From CBDCTM01 sp965222005 (GTDB lineage: Bacteria; Bacteroidota; Bacteroidia; Chitinophagales; Saprospiraceae): a stretch of DNA of 64,000 nucleotides. Made by a program: the position numbers and the translations under genes. Below are positions 43,330 to 51,694 of this stretch, one piece after another. How positions within the stretch are numbered: the stretch's first letter is position 1; every line of letters starts with the position of its first letter. The notes beneath the pieces were generated by a model. That model searched no databases and was not told the DNA's origin. It saw only the letters and a program-made list of their open reading frames with translations. The stretch is from positions 496,001 to 560,000 of the forward strand of contig OZ244935.1 in assembly GCA_965222005.1 (NCBI GenBank), given 5' to 3'.

Positions 43330-44262
43330 ATGACAGCCCCCTACCCAAAATATGCCGTCATTGATCTCGGCACCAATACCTTTCACATGCTCATCGTGGA
43401 GGTGATGCCAAATGGCCGGTTTGAAGAATTGTATCGCAATCGGTTTTTTATCAAACTGGCCGAGGGAGGAATTACCAGGATAGGTGCCGGCCCCTGGAAA
43501 AGAGGCCTGCAAGCCATTCAACATTGCAAAGAAACCCTTGACCATTTTGGCGTTAGCAAGGTGCAAGCCTTTGGTACAGCAGCCCTTCGCACGGCTGAAA
43601 ACGGGGCTGAATTTATCCGGCAGGTTAAGGAGCTCAGCGGAATTGAGGTGAAGGTGATAAGTGGTAATGAAGAAGCTCGGCTGATCCATCAGGGAGTTAT
43701 CCAAGCGGTGCCGTTGCAGAAGAACAAGGGACTCATTATGGACATTGGAGGAGGCAGCGTGGAATTCATCATAGCGGATAGGCAAAAGGTGTATTGGGCC
43801 CAAAGTTTTCCATTGGGAGTAGCGGTGCTCTACCGCCAGTTTCACCGGCACGAACCCATCACCTCCGCTGAAATAGCCGAGCTGAGACAATTCTTTTTTA
43901 GTGAGCTGAAGCCGTTGATGACTGCGCTGGCTGAGCACAAAACTCCCTTGCTGATTGGAGCTTCCGGCACCTTCGATGTGCTCGAAAATGCCTTGGTTCA
44001 ACACAAATCCGACCCCTATCATGCCTGCCTTCGGGTGGACGATTTTTTCCCTTTTTATGAAGAATTAGTAGCTTGCGACCTTAGCAAACGACTAGCTCGA
44101 CAAGACATCCCCGAATCGCGTGCCGACATGATGATCGTTGCTCTCATCCTTATTCATTTCGTCATCGAAAAAGCCCAAACCCAGCAGATAATCATCTCTG
44201 CATATGCCATGAAAGAAGGCATGCTCACTGAAATGATCCGTTCCCATCTTTACAAATTTTAG
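43330..44262 (+). CDS. Ppx/GppA exopolyphosphatase family protein
   Basis: 310 residues with the sugar-kinase-like fold of Ppx/GppA: phosphate 1 motif VIDLGTNTFHMLIVEV, GTAALRTAENGAEFIRQV, SGNEEARLIHQGV and the phosphate 2 motif MDIGGGSVEFIIA. It lacks the extra C-terminal domains of long Ppx enzymes, as usual in Bacteroidota. It would hydrolyse polyphosphate or pppGpp. It starts 15 nt after the lipoprotein stop, in the same orientation. Confidence 0.93.
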   Translation: MTAPYPKYAVIDLGTNTFHMLIVEVMPNGRFEELYRNRFFIKLAEGGITRIGAGPWKRGLQAIQHCKETLDHFGVSKVQAFGTAALRTAENGAEFIRQVKELSGIEVKVISGNEEARLIHQGVIQAVPLQKNKGLIMDIGGGSVEFIIADRQKVYWAQSFPLGVAVLYRQFHRHEPITSAEIAELRQFFFSELKPLMTALAEHKTPLLIGASGTFDVLENALVQHKSDPYHACLRVDDFFPFYEELVACDLSKRLARQDIPESRADMMIVALILIHFVIEKAQTQQIIISAYAMKEGMLTEMIRSHLYKF

Positions 44263-44350
44263 ACTGCCCTAAAAAATTATTTTTAGCCTTTTGAAAAAAA
44301 TATTACTTTCGCTTCAGGGGTAGGCAATAAGAAACCTTCATAATACTTAA

Positions 44351-44419
44351 GATCATGTTTACATTTCATCCTTTGATATTTGCCAGCCATCGTCTCAAAA
44401 ACGATTTTCAAACATGATC
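44351..44419. mobile_element. Tiny foldback element at the start of the metal permease gene
   Basis: 69 bp with perfect 10-bp ends GATCATGTTT and AAACATGATC and TAA duplications (44348-44350 and 44420-44422). The right duplication is directly followed by the ATG at 44423. It contains no gene. Its ends are related in style to families A and B but not identical. Confidence 0.7.
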
Positions 44420-44422
44420 TAA

Positions 44423-45970
44423 ATGACTTTTTTCATGAGCGAACTTTTTGAAGTCCTTCAATCGACCTGGGCAATCCGGGCACTGATTGCCTCCTCTATG
44501 GTAGGCATCATGTGCGGTGTGCTGGGTTGCTTCATCGTGCTGCGCAATATGGCCCTCATTGGCGATGCTTTGTCGCATGCCATCCTGCCGGGAGTGGTGG
44601 TGGCCTTCGTGCTGGTGGGATACAGTGAACTCGCTTTTTTCTCCGGTTCAGTACTAGCAGGCTTGCTCACGGCAGTGGGTATCACCTGGATTCAGCAAAA
44701 TGTAACTACTAAAAATGACGCTGCGATCGGCATTGTCTTTACGGCCATGTTTGCCATCGGTGTGATTGGCATTTCCAATATTAGTCGGAATGAAGGGGTA
44801 CACCTCGACCTCAAGGATTTTTTGTTTGGCAATATCCTAGGCGTTTCGGATACCGATTTGTATCTCACTGCCTTTACCACACTTTATGTACTTATCAGCG
44901 TCGTTGTTTTTTATCGGTATCTGTTTGCCACTACCTTTCAAGAGGTAATTGCTCAGACGATGGGCATTTCCGTAAAGTATATCCACTACTTCCTGATGCT
45001 TTTGTTGTCCTTTGCGGTAGTTGCCAGCCTCCAGACGGTAGGCGTCATATTGGTGGTAGCCATGCTAATTACTCCCGCTTCTACGGCGCTTCTTCTGTCC
45101 AACCGGCTGGAATGGGTACTTTGCTTATCGGCCTTGATTGGCTTGCTGGCCTCGGTAATAGGTTTGGTCGGAGCCATTATTTTTGAAACACCCCCTGGCC
45201 CGGCGATGGCCGTGATTGCCTTTTTGTTATATCTGCTGGCCGTATTTTTTGCTCCTGCCAAGGGCTTGCTGCCCCGTTACTTTCAAAAGCAAAAACTCCA
45301 GCGCCGCATCCAGCTGGAAGATACGCTCAAGCAAGCGCTACGCCTTCAGCAAGCTGGCAACCTCAACATGGCCAATCTGCTGGATCGCCTGGGCTTTAAT
45401 AAATCTATCCTGCTCAAGCACTTGCAAACACTCAAATCTCGCGGCTTACTGTTATTTGCCAACAATCAGATCGAACTGACGGAGTCGGGAGAAGATAGCG
45501 CACTCAATTTGGTGCGGGCCCACCGCCTTTGGGAAACCTATCTGGTGCAGCAGATTGGCCTTTCGGAGGAGCAAATCCACGAAGATGCCGAACGCTATGA
45601 GCACTTGCTAACAGAGGAGCTGCTGGATGAGGTGGATCAGTCGCTGGGCTTTCCACAAACCGATCCGCATGGCGCACCTATTCCTGAAAAGAAGCGATCC
45701 AGCAAAAACACGCAACTATCCGATGAGCCTGCATCGCCGGGCACCAATACATTGATGCTGTATCATTTGCGCGAGCAACAGAATGCGCGGATCAGTTCGG
45801 TTCAAAATGATGATGCCACCACTAAGCAACTCTGGCAATTGGGCTTGCTGCCTACCAGTCCGGTTTCGGTACGTAAGAAGGGGAAGGTATCCATTGTAGT
45901 GGAACAAAATGGCCAGTCATTTGAAGTGCCGGCCGGTTTGGCCGATCAGGTGGTAGTAGCGCTGCTGTAG
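44423..45970 (+). CDS. Metal ABC permease fused to a DtxR/FeoA-type regulator
   Basis: 515 residues. Residues 1-280 are an ABC-3 family permease with about eight helices (MALIGDALSHAILPG, GISVKYIHYFLMLLLS, VAMLITPASTALLLS), as in Mn/Zn/Fe importers. Residues 300-400 carry a winged-helix DtxR-like region (LNMANLLDRLGFNKSILLKHLQTLKSRGLLLF, LVRAHRLWETYLV, IHEDAERYEHLLTEELLDEVD). Residues 440-515 are an FeoA/SH3-like domain (ISSVQNDDATTKQLWQLGLLPTSPVSV). The ATPase and binding protein are not adjacent. An alternative start is at 44435. A foldback element abuts the start. Confidence 0.9.
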   Translation: MTFFMSELFEVLQSTWAIRALIASSMVGIMCGVLGCFIVLRNMALIGDALSHAILPGVVVAFVLVGYSELAFFSGSVLAGLLTAVGITWIQQNVTTKNDAAIGIVFTAMFAIGVIGISNISRNEGVHLDLKDFLFGNILGVSDTDLYLTAFTTLYVLISVVVFYRYLFATTFQEVIAQTMGISVKYIHYFLMLLLSFAVVASLQTVGVILVVAMLITPASTALLLSNRLEWVLCLSALIGLLASVIGLVGAIIFETPPGPAMAVIAFLLYLLAVFFAPAKGLLPRYFQKQKLQRRIQLEDTLKQALRLQQAGNLNMANLLDRLGFNKSILLKHLQTLKSRGLLLFANNQIELTESGEDSALNLVRAHRLWETYLVQQIGLSEEQIHEDAERYEHLLTEELLDEVDQSLGFPQTDPHGAPIPEKKRSSKNTQLSDEPASPGTNTLMLYHLREQQNARISSVQNDDATTKQLWQLGLLPTSPVSVRKKGKVSIVVEQNGQSFEVPAGLADQVVVALL

Positions 45971-45986
45971 AGGCAAAGAAGAGCCG

Positions 45987-46802
45987 TTATTTTTGTTTTC
46001 TGGCTTTAGTCCGTTTTGGCGTTCTTTGTTTCCTCCGTTTTTGTCCAGAAGCAGCCTGGCTGCTATCGCCGTTGGTTTTGGCATCCATCAGACCCAGCAT
46101 TTGCATAGCCCTTTCGGAAGCGGTTTGCTCGGCGCTTTTCTTATTAAAATCATCTGCAGTAGCCAGCTTTTTCCCATCGATCATCACTGCTACTTTAAAG
46201 CGGTCGCGCTTTTCGTATTTGTACTTTGCCAGCATTTTATAGGCAACCGTTTGGCCATTTTTCTGGCAATGCTCGAGCAGTTGACTTTTGTAATTGTCAT
46301 CAAAGTCTTCGAGGCGGTGAATGTCGAGATAGCCGCGCAAAATTTTATTGATCACATAATTTTTAGTACCCCGGTAGCCGCATTCCAAATATACTGCTCC
46401 TACCAAAGCCTCGAGCGCATTGCCCAGCATGGAGCGGCTGAGGCGCGTATTATTGTATTGCGCCAAGAACTCATCGAGCCCCATTTTGTCGGCAATCTTG
46501 TTGAGCGAGCTGCGCTTCACAATTTTAGAGCGCATTTTGGTGAGGAAGCCTTCGTTGCTGTTGGGATACTTTTTGAACAAATATTCTGCTACAATGGTAC
46601 CCAGGATAGCATCGCCCAGGTATTCAAGGCGTTCATTACTTTGGATGGCGTACAGCTTTTCGGTAGAGGCGGATTTGTGGTAGAAGGCGAGCTTAAATAT
46701 AGCCAAATTGGCAGGAGTGAACCCCAAAAGAGATCTCAGCCTTTTGGCAAAATTCCGATCCTTTGAAAAGTAAAAATTATATATGCGAATGAGCCACTTC
46801 AA
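45987..46802 (-). CDS. rnc: Ribonuclease III
   Basis: 271 residues. The signature is NERLEYLGDAILG (residues 56-68), followed by the catalytic region ending in GNALEALVGAVYLECG. A dsRNA-binding domain (170-240) precedes a very basic tail (GQKRRKQRTPKRTKARKQK). It processes rRNA and mRNA duplexes. It follows acpP and fabF on the minus strand, the usual order in Bacteroidota. Slightly longer than typical because of the basic tail. Confidence 0.96.
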   Translation of the reverse strand: MKWLIRIYNFYFSKDRNFAKRLRSLLGFTPANLAIFKLAFYHKSASTEKLYAIQSNERLEYLGDAILGTIVAEYLFKKYPNSNEGFLTKMRSKIVKRSSLNKIADKMGLDEFLAQYNNTRLSRSMLGNALEALVGAVYLECGYRGTKNYVINKILRGYLDIHRLEDFDDNYKSQLLEHCQKNGQTVAYKMLAKYKYEKRDRFKVAVMIDGKKLATADDFNKKSAEQTASERAMQMLGLMDAKTNGDSSQAASGQKRRKQRTPKRTKARKQK

Positions 46803-46998
46803 TGCATGATGATTTCAAAAATCAGGATTATAGAATTATCGATCGAGGTTGATCTCTTACTGGTTTTGCGGAATGCTTCGACTATCATCGCCGGTTTTGA
46901 CCAACAGGGGTTTTGATAGCAACCATTGGCGAAATATATGCTCAAAGTTATACAATTTCGGGAAATTCAAGGTTCGGCCACCAAAGTCCTCCCTATTT

Positions 46999-48246
46999 TC
47001 ACGCAGCCCATTCTCTAAAAATAACCGAAGAATTGTGCCCTCCAAAACCAAAAGTATTGCTCAGTGCAGCTTTCACTTTTCGTTGCTGGGCCGTATTGAA
47101 GGTCAAATTGAGCCTGCTATCAATGTCGGGGTCATCCGTAAAATGGTTAATCGTAGGAGGAATAAAACCATGCTGGATGGCCAAAATACACGCAATTGCT
47201 TCAATGGCTCCTGCAGCCCCCAGCAAATGTCCCGTCATCGACTTGGTAGAGCTGATGTTTAGCTTATAGGCTGAATCGCCAAATACCTGACCAATAGCCT
47301 TCACCTCTGCAATATCACCCAGCGGAGTGGACGTTCCGTGTACGTTTACGTAATCAATTTCATCAGGATTCATTTTGGCATCCTTTAATGCCATTGCCAT
47401 CACATTTCGGGCACCTAAACCCTCTGGATGCGGGGCTGTGATATGGTACGCATCGGCCGTACCGCCCGAGCCTGCCAGCTCGGCATATATCCGGGCGCCC
47501 CGCTTTTTGGCGTGTTCATATTCTTCCAGTATCAAGGCTCCTGCTCCTTCGCCCAACACAAAGCCATCACGCTCCAGATCAAAGGGGCGGCTGGCCGTTT
47601 TGGGGGCTTCATTGCGTGTGGATAGGGCCTTCATCGAGTTGAAGCCACCGATGCCGGCATGGGTGACGGCAGCTTCAGAGCCCCCGCTGATCATTAGATC
47701 AGCACGGCCCAGGCGGATGTTGTCAAAGGCATTGCCCAGCGCGTGGGCAGCTGAAGCACAGGCCGATACGGTGGCATAGTTGATACCCCGGAAGCCATAT
47801 TTGATGGAAATATACCCGGGAGCAATATCGGAGATCATTTTGGTGATCATAAAGGGGTTGTAGCGCGGTATCCCATTTCCGGAGGCAAAGGCTTCGATCT
47901 CCTCCTCCAGGCTGGTGAGGCCACCGATTCCCGACCCCCAAATGACGCCAGCCATATCCGGGTCGATTTTTTCGGGATCAATACCCGCATCCGTCATGGC
48001 TTCATCCACTGCTACCATAGCATAGCGGGAGAAGGGGTCCATACGACGCGCTTCCCGGCGGTCGATGGCTACTTCCGGATCGAAATTTTTGACCTCACAG
48101 GCAAACTGCGTTTTGAAATTGGTGGGATCGAAATGGGTAATCCGAGCTGCTCCGCTCTCTCCGTTTTTCAAAGCTTCCAAATATTGGGCTATCGTATTGC
48201 CAATGGGAGTAACGGCTCCGATACCGGTAACAACTACCCTTCTCAT
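46999..48246 (-). CDS. fabF: 3-oxoacyl-ACP synthase II (FabF)
   Basis: 415 residues from MRRVVVTGIGAVTPIGN; the open frame extends 11 codons upstream, but this is the normal family start. The catalytic Cys is in VSACASAAHAL, and the two His are in VNVHGTSTPLGD and NTFGFGGHNSS. The enzyme extends acyl-ACP chains by decarboxylative condensation. It lies downstream of acpP with a long hairpin between, and upstream of rnc. Complete. Confidence 0.96.
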   Translation of the reverse strand: MRRVVVTGIGAVTPIGNTIAQYLEALKNGESGAARITHFDPTNFKTQFACEVKNFDPEVAIDRREARRMDPFSRYAMVAVDEAMTDAGIDPEKIDPDMAGVIWGSGIGGLTSLEEEIEAFASGNGIPRYNPFMITKMISDIAPGYISIKYGFRGINYATVSACASAAHALGNAFDNIRLGRADLMISGGSEAAVTHAGIGGFNSMKALSTRNEAPKTASRPFDLERDGFVLGEGAGALILEEYEHAKKRGARIYAELAGSGGTADAYHITAPHPEGLGARNVMAMALKDAKMNPDEIDYVNVHGTSTPLGDIAEVKAIGQVFGDSAYKLNISSTKSMTGHLLGAAGAIEAIACILAIQHGFIPPTINHFTDDPDIDSRLNLTFNTAQQRKVKAALSNTFGFGGHNSSVIFREWAA

Positions 48247-48385
48247 AATCTGGTATTTGATGAGGACCCGCGTTGCCAAATGCCGGGTATTGAACTTGCC
48301 GGGCTTTTGCTACGTAGCATCAAGATGGTTTCATCACAGGTTTGGTACACGGGTAGGAAATGTAGAGAAAGTTAAAATCAGAGTG

Positions 48386-48462
48386 AGGACTGTCCGAAAG
48401 GTGGATAAAATTACTTTGCTTTCCCATAGAAAGGGAACTTGTTATTCCCTCTGGACAGTCCT
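48386..48462 (-). promoter_or_regulatory. Inverted repeat between acpP and fabF
   Basis: AGGACTGTCC (48386-48395) and GGACAGTCCT (48453-48462) form a 10-bp perfect stem enclosing 57 nt that contain a second small stem (CCCATAGAAAGGG). On the plus strand the right arm is followed by TTTTGTTTT. It could be an attenuator that keeps ACP expression above FabF. Confidence 0.5.
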
Positions 48463-48519
48463 TTTGTTTTAAAGAATCAAACAGTTATTTGACTAACTGA
48501 GATATCCGATCTCGGTAAA

Positions 48520-48759
48520 TCAGGACTGGATTTGTGATTCGAGGTATTCGATAGCCTGGCCAACAGTCTGAATGTTTTCAGCTTGCTCGTCAGGGATGGA
48601 AATATCGAATTCTTTTTCAAATTCCATGATCAACTCAACAGTATCGAGCGAGTCAGCTCCCAAGTCATTGGTGAAGCTGGCCTCGGCCGTTACTTCTGAT
48701 TCGTCAACCCCTAATTTGTCAACGATAATTTTGTTTACTCTTTCTGCGATACTTGACAT
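48520..48759 (-). CDS. acpP: Acyl carrier protein
   Basis: 79 residues, highly acidic, with the phosphopantetheine site Ser in LGADSLDTVELIMEFEKEF near residue 38. It is the central carrier of fatty acid synthesis and partners FabF encoded downstream. Size and motif are standard. Confidence 0.97.
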   Translation of the reverse strand: MSSIAERVNKIIVDKLGVDESEVTAEASFTNDLGADSLDTVELIMEFEKEFDISIPDEQAENIQTVGQAIEYLESQIQS

Positions 48760-49094
48760 TTTTGTCGCTTTTATGCCTGATCACTGAGCGCTTTCAATCC
48801 TCAAAGGATTAGCAAAACTTTCTGGCGAACTGGCAGGTTTAACAAATGCACTGCAAAATAAACGATAAGTGCTATGATAACCAAAGGTTTTTAAAGGTTT
48901 TTTGTTCCCTTCCTTTATAATTTATTGAATTTCTGTATTTTATGAATATATTTTATTTTTATTTGACGTATGTCAGCTCCTCCCTCAATTTAATTTTTTA
49001 CCACTTGTCAAATAACAAGTATCGCTGTACTTTTACCAAAATTGCAATTATTCATCACCAGGCTGCCTTTGGTGTCACCTTCTAAAGTCTTTTT
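48760..49094. other. Divergent intergenic region between acpP and pyk
   Basis: No gene. AT-rich, with promoters expected in both directions. The best plus-strand candidate is CTTG (49004-49007) and TACTTTTA (49028-49035) with a 20-bp spacer. For acpP a TTTG near 48889 and TATTTTGC near 48861 are possible but imperfect. Confidence 0.4.
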
Positions 49095-50534
49095 ATGCAA
49101 ATTGTGGATCAGCAAAATACTAAGATCGTAGCTACCGTTGGGCCTTCTTCCGGTTCCTACAGCACCTTGCTCCAATTGGTTCAGGCAGGGGTGGATGTAT
49201 TCCGGCTCAATTTGTCACACGGTACACACAATAAGCATCGGGAAGTAATCAACCATATTACCTATATTAATGATAAATATAATTTGCACGTTGGCATTTT
49301 AGCTGATTTGCAGGGCCCCAAGCTCCGTATAGGTAAGATCAAAAATGACACTCTGAAGCTGGCCCCTGATGATGTGATCACTTTTGTAAATAAGGATTGC
49401 ATCGGCGACAGGGAGCAAATATACATGAGCTATGAGCAATTTGCTCAGGATGTGCAGCCAGGCGAGCGGGTTATGGTAAACGACGGCAAGCTGGTATTCG
49501 AAGTATTGGAAACCAATGGCAAGGATACCGTTAAACTCAAAACGCTCTATGGCGGCATCCTCTCTTCCAACAAAGGTGTCAATCTTCCGAACACAAAAAT
49601 CCGGCAGCCTTCTCTTACCGCAAAAGACGAAAAAGATCTGGAATTCATCCTTTCCCAACCTGCCATCAACTGGGTGGCGCTATCCTTTGTACGCTCTGCC
49701 AGAGATATTAAGAAACTGAAAAAGAAAATCGAACGGGCAGGTCATGCTGCCAAAGTAATTGCCAAAATTGAAAAACCGGAAGCCATTGAAAAAATTGACA
49801 AAATCATCAAGGCTTCCAATGCTATCATGATTGCACGCGGTGATCTCGGCATTGAAATGCCTATCGAAAAACTCCCGATCCTTCAAAAGCTCATCATCCG
49901 CAAATGCATCCAATGGGCGCGCCCCGTAATCGTAGCTACTCAAATGCTGGACAGCATGATTAAGCAGCCAATCCCCACCCGCGCCGAAATCACCGATGTG
50001 GCCAATGCCGTACTCGACGGCACGGATGCCGTAATGCTCAGCGGCGAAACTTCTATCGGGAAACATCCCGTCAAGGTAGTGGAGGCCATGAATAAGATCA
50101 TCGAAGAGGTAGAGAGCCAAAACAGCATCGCACCTGCTGCCAAGCCCAAGCCGTCACGCAAGTCGCGCACCTTTTATTCGGATGCTGTTTGCTTCAATGC
50201 AGCCAAAACAGCTGAAGAAATTGGCGCCCATGCCATTGTGGGCATGACCAGCTCGGGCTATACGGCCTTTAAAGTGTCGAGCTACCGACCGATGCCGAAA
50301 ATCTACATATTCTCTGACAAAGTGCATATGCTTTCTACACTCAACCTGCTGTGGGGCGTCCGATGTTTTTATTATGACAAATTTACCACCACCGATGATA
50401 CCATTGCCGATGTAGTAGAAATACTCAAAGTGGGCGGGCAGGTAAAGGTGGGCGATGTAATTGTCAATACTGGCAGCATGCCGCTGCACCGCCGTTTTAG
50501 AACCAATATGCTCAAAGTGACGCTGGTAGAATAA
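49095..50534 (+). CDS. pyk: Pyruvate kinase
   Basis: 479 residues. N-terminal TKIVATVGPSSGS and VFRLNLSHGTHNKH, the active-site stretch VIAKIEKPEAIEKIDKIIKASNAIMIARGDLGIEMPIEKLP, and ATQMLDSMI with PTRAEITDVANAVLDGTDAVMLSGE are all conserved. It makes pyruvate and ATP from phosphoenolpyruvate and ADP at the end of glycolysis. It stands alone, divergent from acpP. Complete. Confidence 0.97.
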   Translation: MQIVDQQNTKIVATVGPSSGSYSTLLQLVQAGVDVFRLNLSHGTHNKHREVINHITYINDKYNLHVGILADLQGPKLRIGKIKNDTLKLAPDDVITFVNKDCIGDREQIYMSYEQFAQDVQPGERVMVNDGKLVFEVLETNGKDTVKLKTLYGGILSSNKGVNLPNTKIRQPSLTAKDEKDLEFILSQPAINWVALSFVRSARDIKKLKKKIERAGHAAKVIAKIEKPEAIEKIDKIIKASNAIMIARGDLGIEMPIEKLPILQKLIIRKCIQWARPVIVATQMLDSMIKQPIPTRAEITDVANAVLDGTDAVMLSGETSIGKHPVKVVEAMNKIIEEVESQNSIAPAAKPKPSRKSRTFYSDAVCFNAAKTAEEIGAHAIVGMTSSGYTAFKVSSYRPMPKIYIFSDKVHMLSTLNLLWGVRCFYYDKFTTTDDTIADVVEILKVGGQVKVGDVIVNTGSMPLHRRFRTNMLKVTLVE

Positions 50535-50689
50535 GGAGGGTGAGATGGGCATACCCCTTAAAAACCGAAAGTCTGAAAAGAGGATTTCTCGCCAGGGGAA
50601 TAATTGTATATTTGCTGCGGTGTATTGCTCAATCATTGCAACCCCTTGCCGCTAATATCAGTATAGATCATATATCTGATCCATTGCTT

Positions 50690-51694
50690 ATGAAAATAAT
50701 TATTCCCATGGCCGGGCGAGGTTCCCGCCTTCGGCCACATACACTTACGATACCCAAACCGTTGATCGCCGTAGCAGGCAAGCCATTGGTGCAGCGTATT
50801 GTAGAGGATTTAGCCGCCGGATACAATGGCCAGCTCGAAGAGGTGGCCTTCATCATCGGCGACTTTGGAGAAGCAGCCGAAAAACAGCTTATCGGTATTG
50901 CCAATGGCCTCGGTGCCAAAGGGAGCATCTACTATCAGGATGAGCCGCTGGGCCCGGCACACGCCATTTATTGTGCCGCCGACAGCCTGCATGGCTCCTG
51001 TATGATCGCTTTTGCCGATACGCTCTTTAAAGCCGATTTTTCTTTTGACACCGATACCGATGGGCTTATCTGGGTACAGCAAGTAGCCGATCCCTCGTCT
51101 TTTGGGGTTGTAAAAACCGATGAGCAGGGAGTGATTAGCGAATTTGTTGAAAAATCACCGGTTTTTGTGTCCGATCAGGCAATCGTGGGCTTGTATTATT
51201 TTAAAAATGGAGAAGCCTTAAGAGATAAGATTAAGCATATGCTGGACAATGATATCCGCGACAAGGGCGAATTTCAAATCACTACGGCACTCGAATTGCT
51301 CAAGGCAGATGGAATCCGCTTCAAGGCACCCCACATCGAGGAATGGCTCGATTGTGGCACCAAAGCCAATGTCATTCATACCAACAGACGTATGCTCGAC
51401 ATCCATCAGCAGGACAAGATGATCGCCGGGGATGTGCTGCTCGAAAATGCTGTGGTTGTGCCTCCTTGCTACATCGGGCCGGGGGCAATCATTCGAAATT
51501 CAGTGATCGGGCCGCATGTGTCGGTGGGAGGCAATTCCACTATTGAAGGCTCCGTTATTGTAAATAGCGTTATTCAAAATGACTCTACTATTGCCGATGC
51601 GCAGCTCTCAAACAGTATGATTGGCAACTTTGTTGAATATAAAGGGAAAATGTCTGAAATTAGCCTCGGCGATTATTCAAGCTACACAGGATGA
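50690..51694 (+). CDS. Sugar-phosphate nucleotidyltransferase
   Basis: 334 residues from MKIIIPMAGRGSRLRPHTLT; the open frame begins at 50540, but the first 50 codons are not protein-like. The nucleotide-binding GxGxRLRP motif and IPKPLIAVAGKP are followed by a Rossmann-like catalytic domain. A left-handed beta-helix (hexapeptide repeats, PPCYIGPGAIIRNSVIGPHVSVGG) closes the protein. It activates a sugar phosphate with NTP; the sugar is unknown. It overlaps the following TPR gene by 4 nt (ATGA). Confidence 0.92.
   Translation: MKIIIPMAGRGSRLRPHTLTIPKPLIAVAGKPLVQRIVEDLAAGYNGQLEEVAFIIGDFGEAAEKQLIGIANGLGAKGSIYYQDEPLGPAHAIYCAADSLHGSCMIAFADTLFKADFSFDTDTDGLIWVQQVADPSSFGVVKTDEQGVISEFVEKSPVFVSDQAIVGLYYFKNGEALRDKIKHMLDNDIRDKGEFQITTALELLKADGIRFKAPHIEEWLDCGTKANVIHTNRRMLDIHQQDKMIAGDVLLENAVVVPPCYIGPGAIIRNSVIGPHVSVGGNSTIEGSVIVNSVIQNDSTIADAQLSNSMIGNFVEYKGKMSEISLGDYSSYTG

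Noticed and set aside
42871..44022. Minus-strand frame of 383 codons opposite the Ppx gene
   Set aside because: It is antisense to the Ppx/GppA phosphatase and the lipoprotein gene, with no domain signal of its own.
45993..46766. Plus-strand frame opposite rnc
   Set aside because: It mirrors the rnc gene exactly. RNase III motifs on the other strand are unmistakable.
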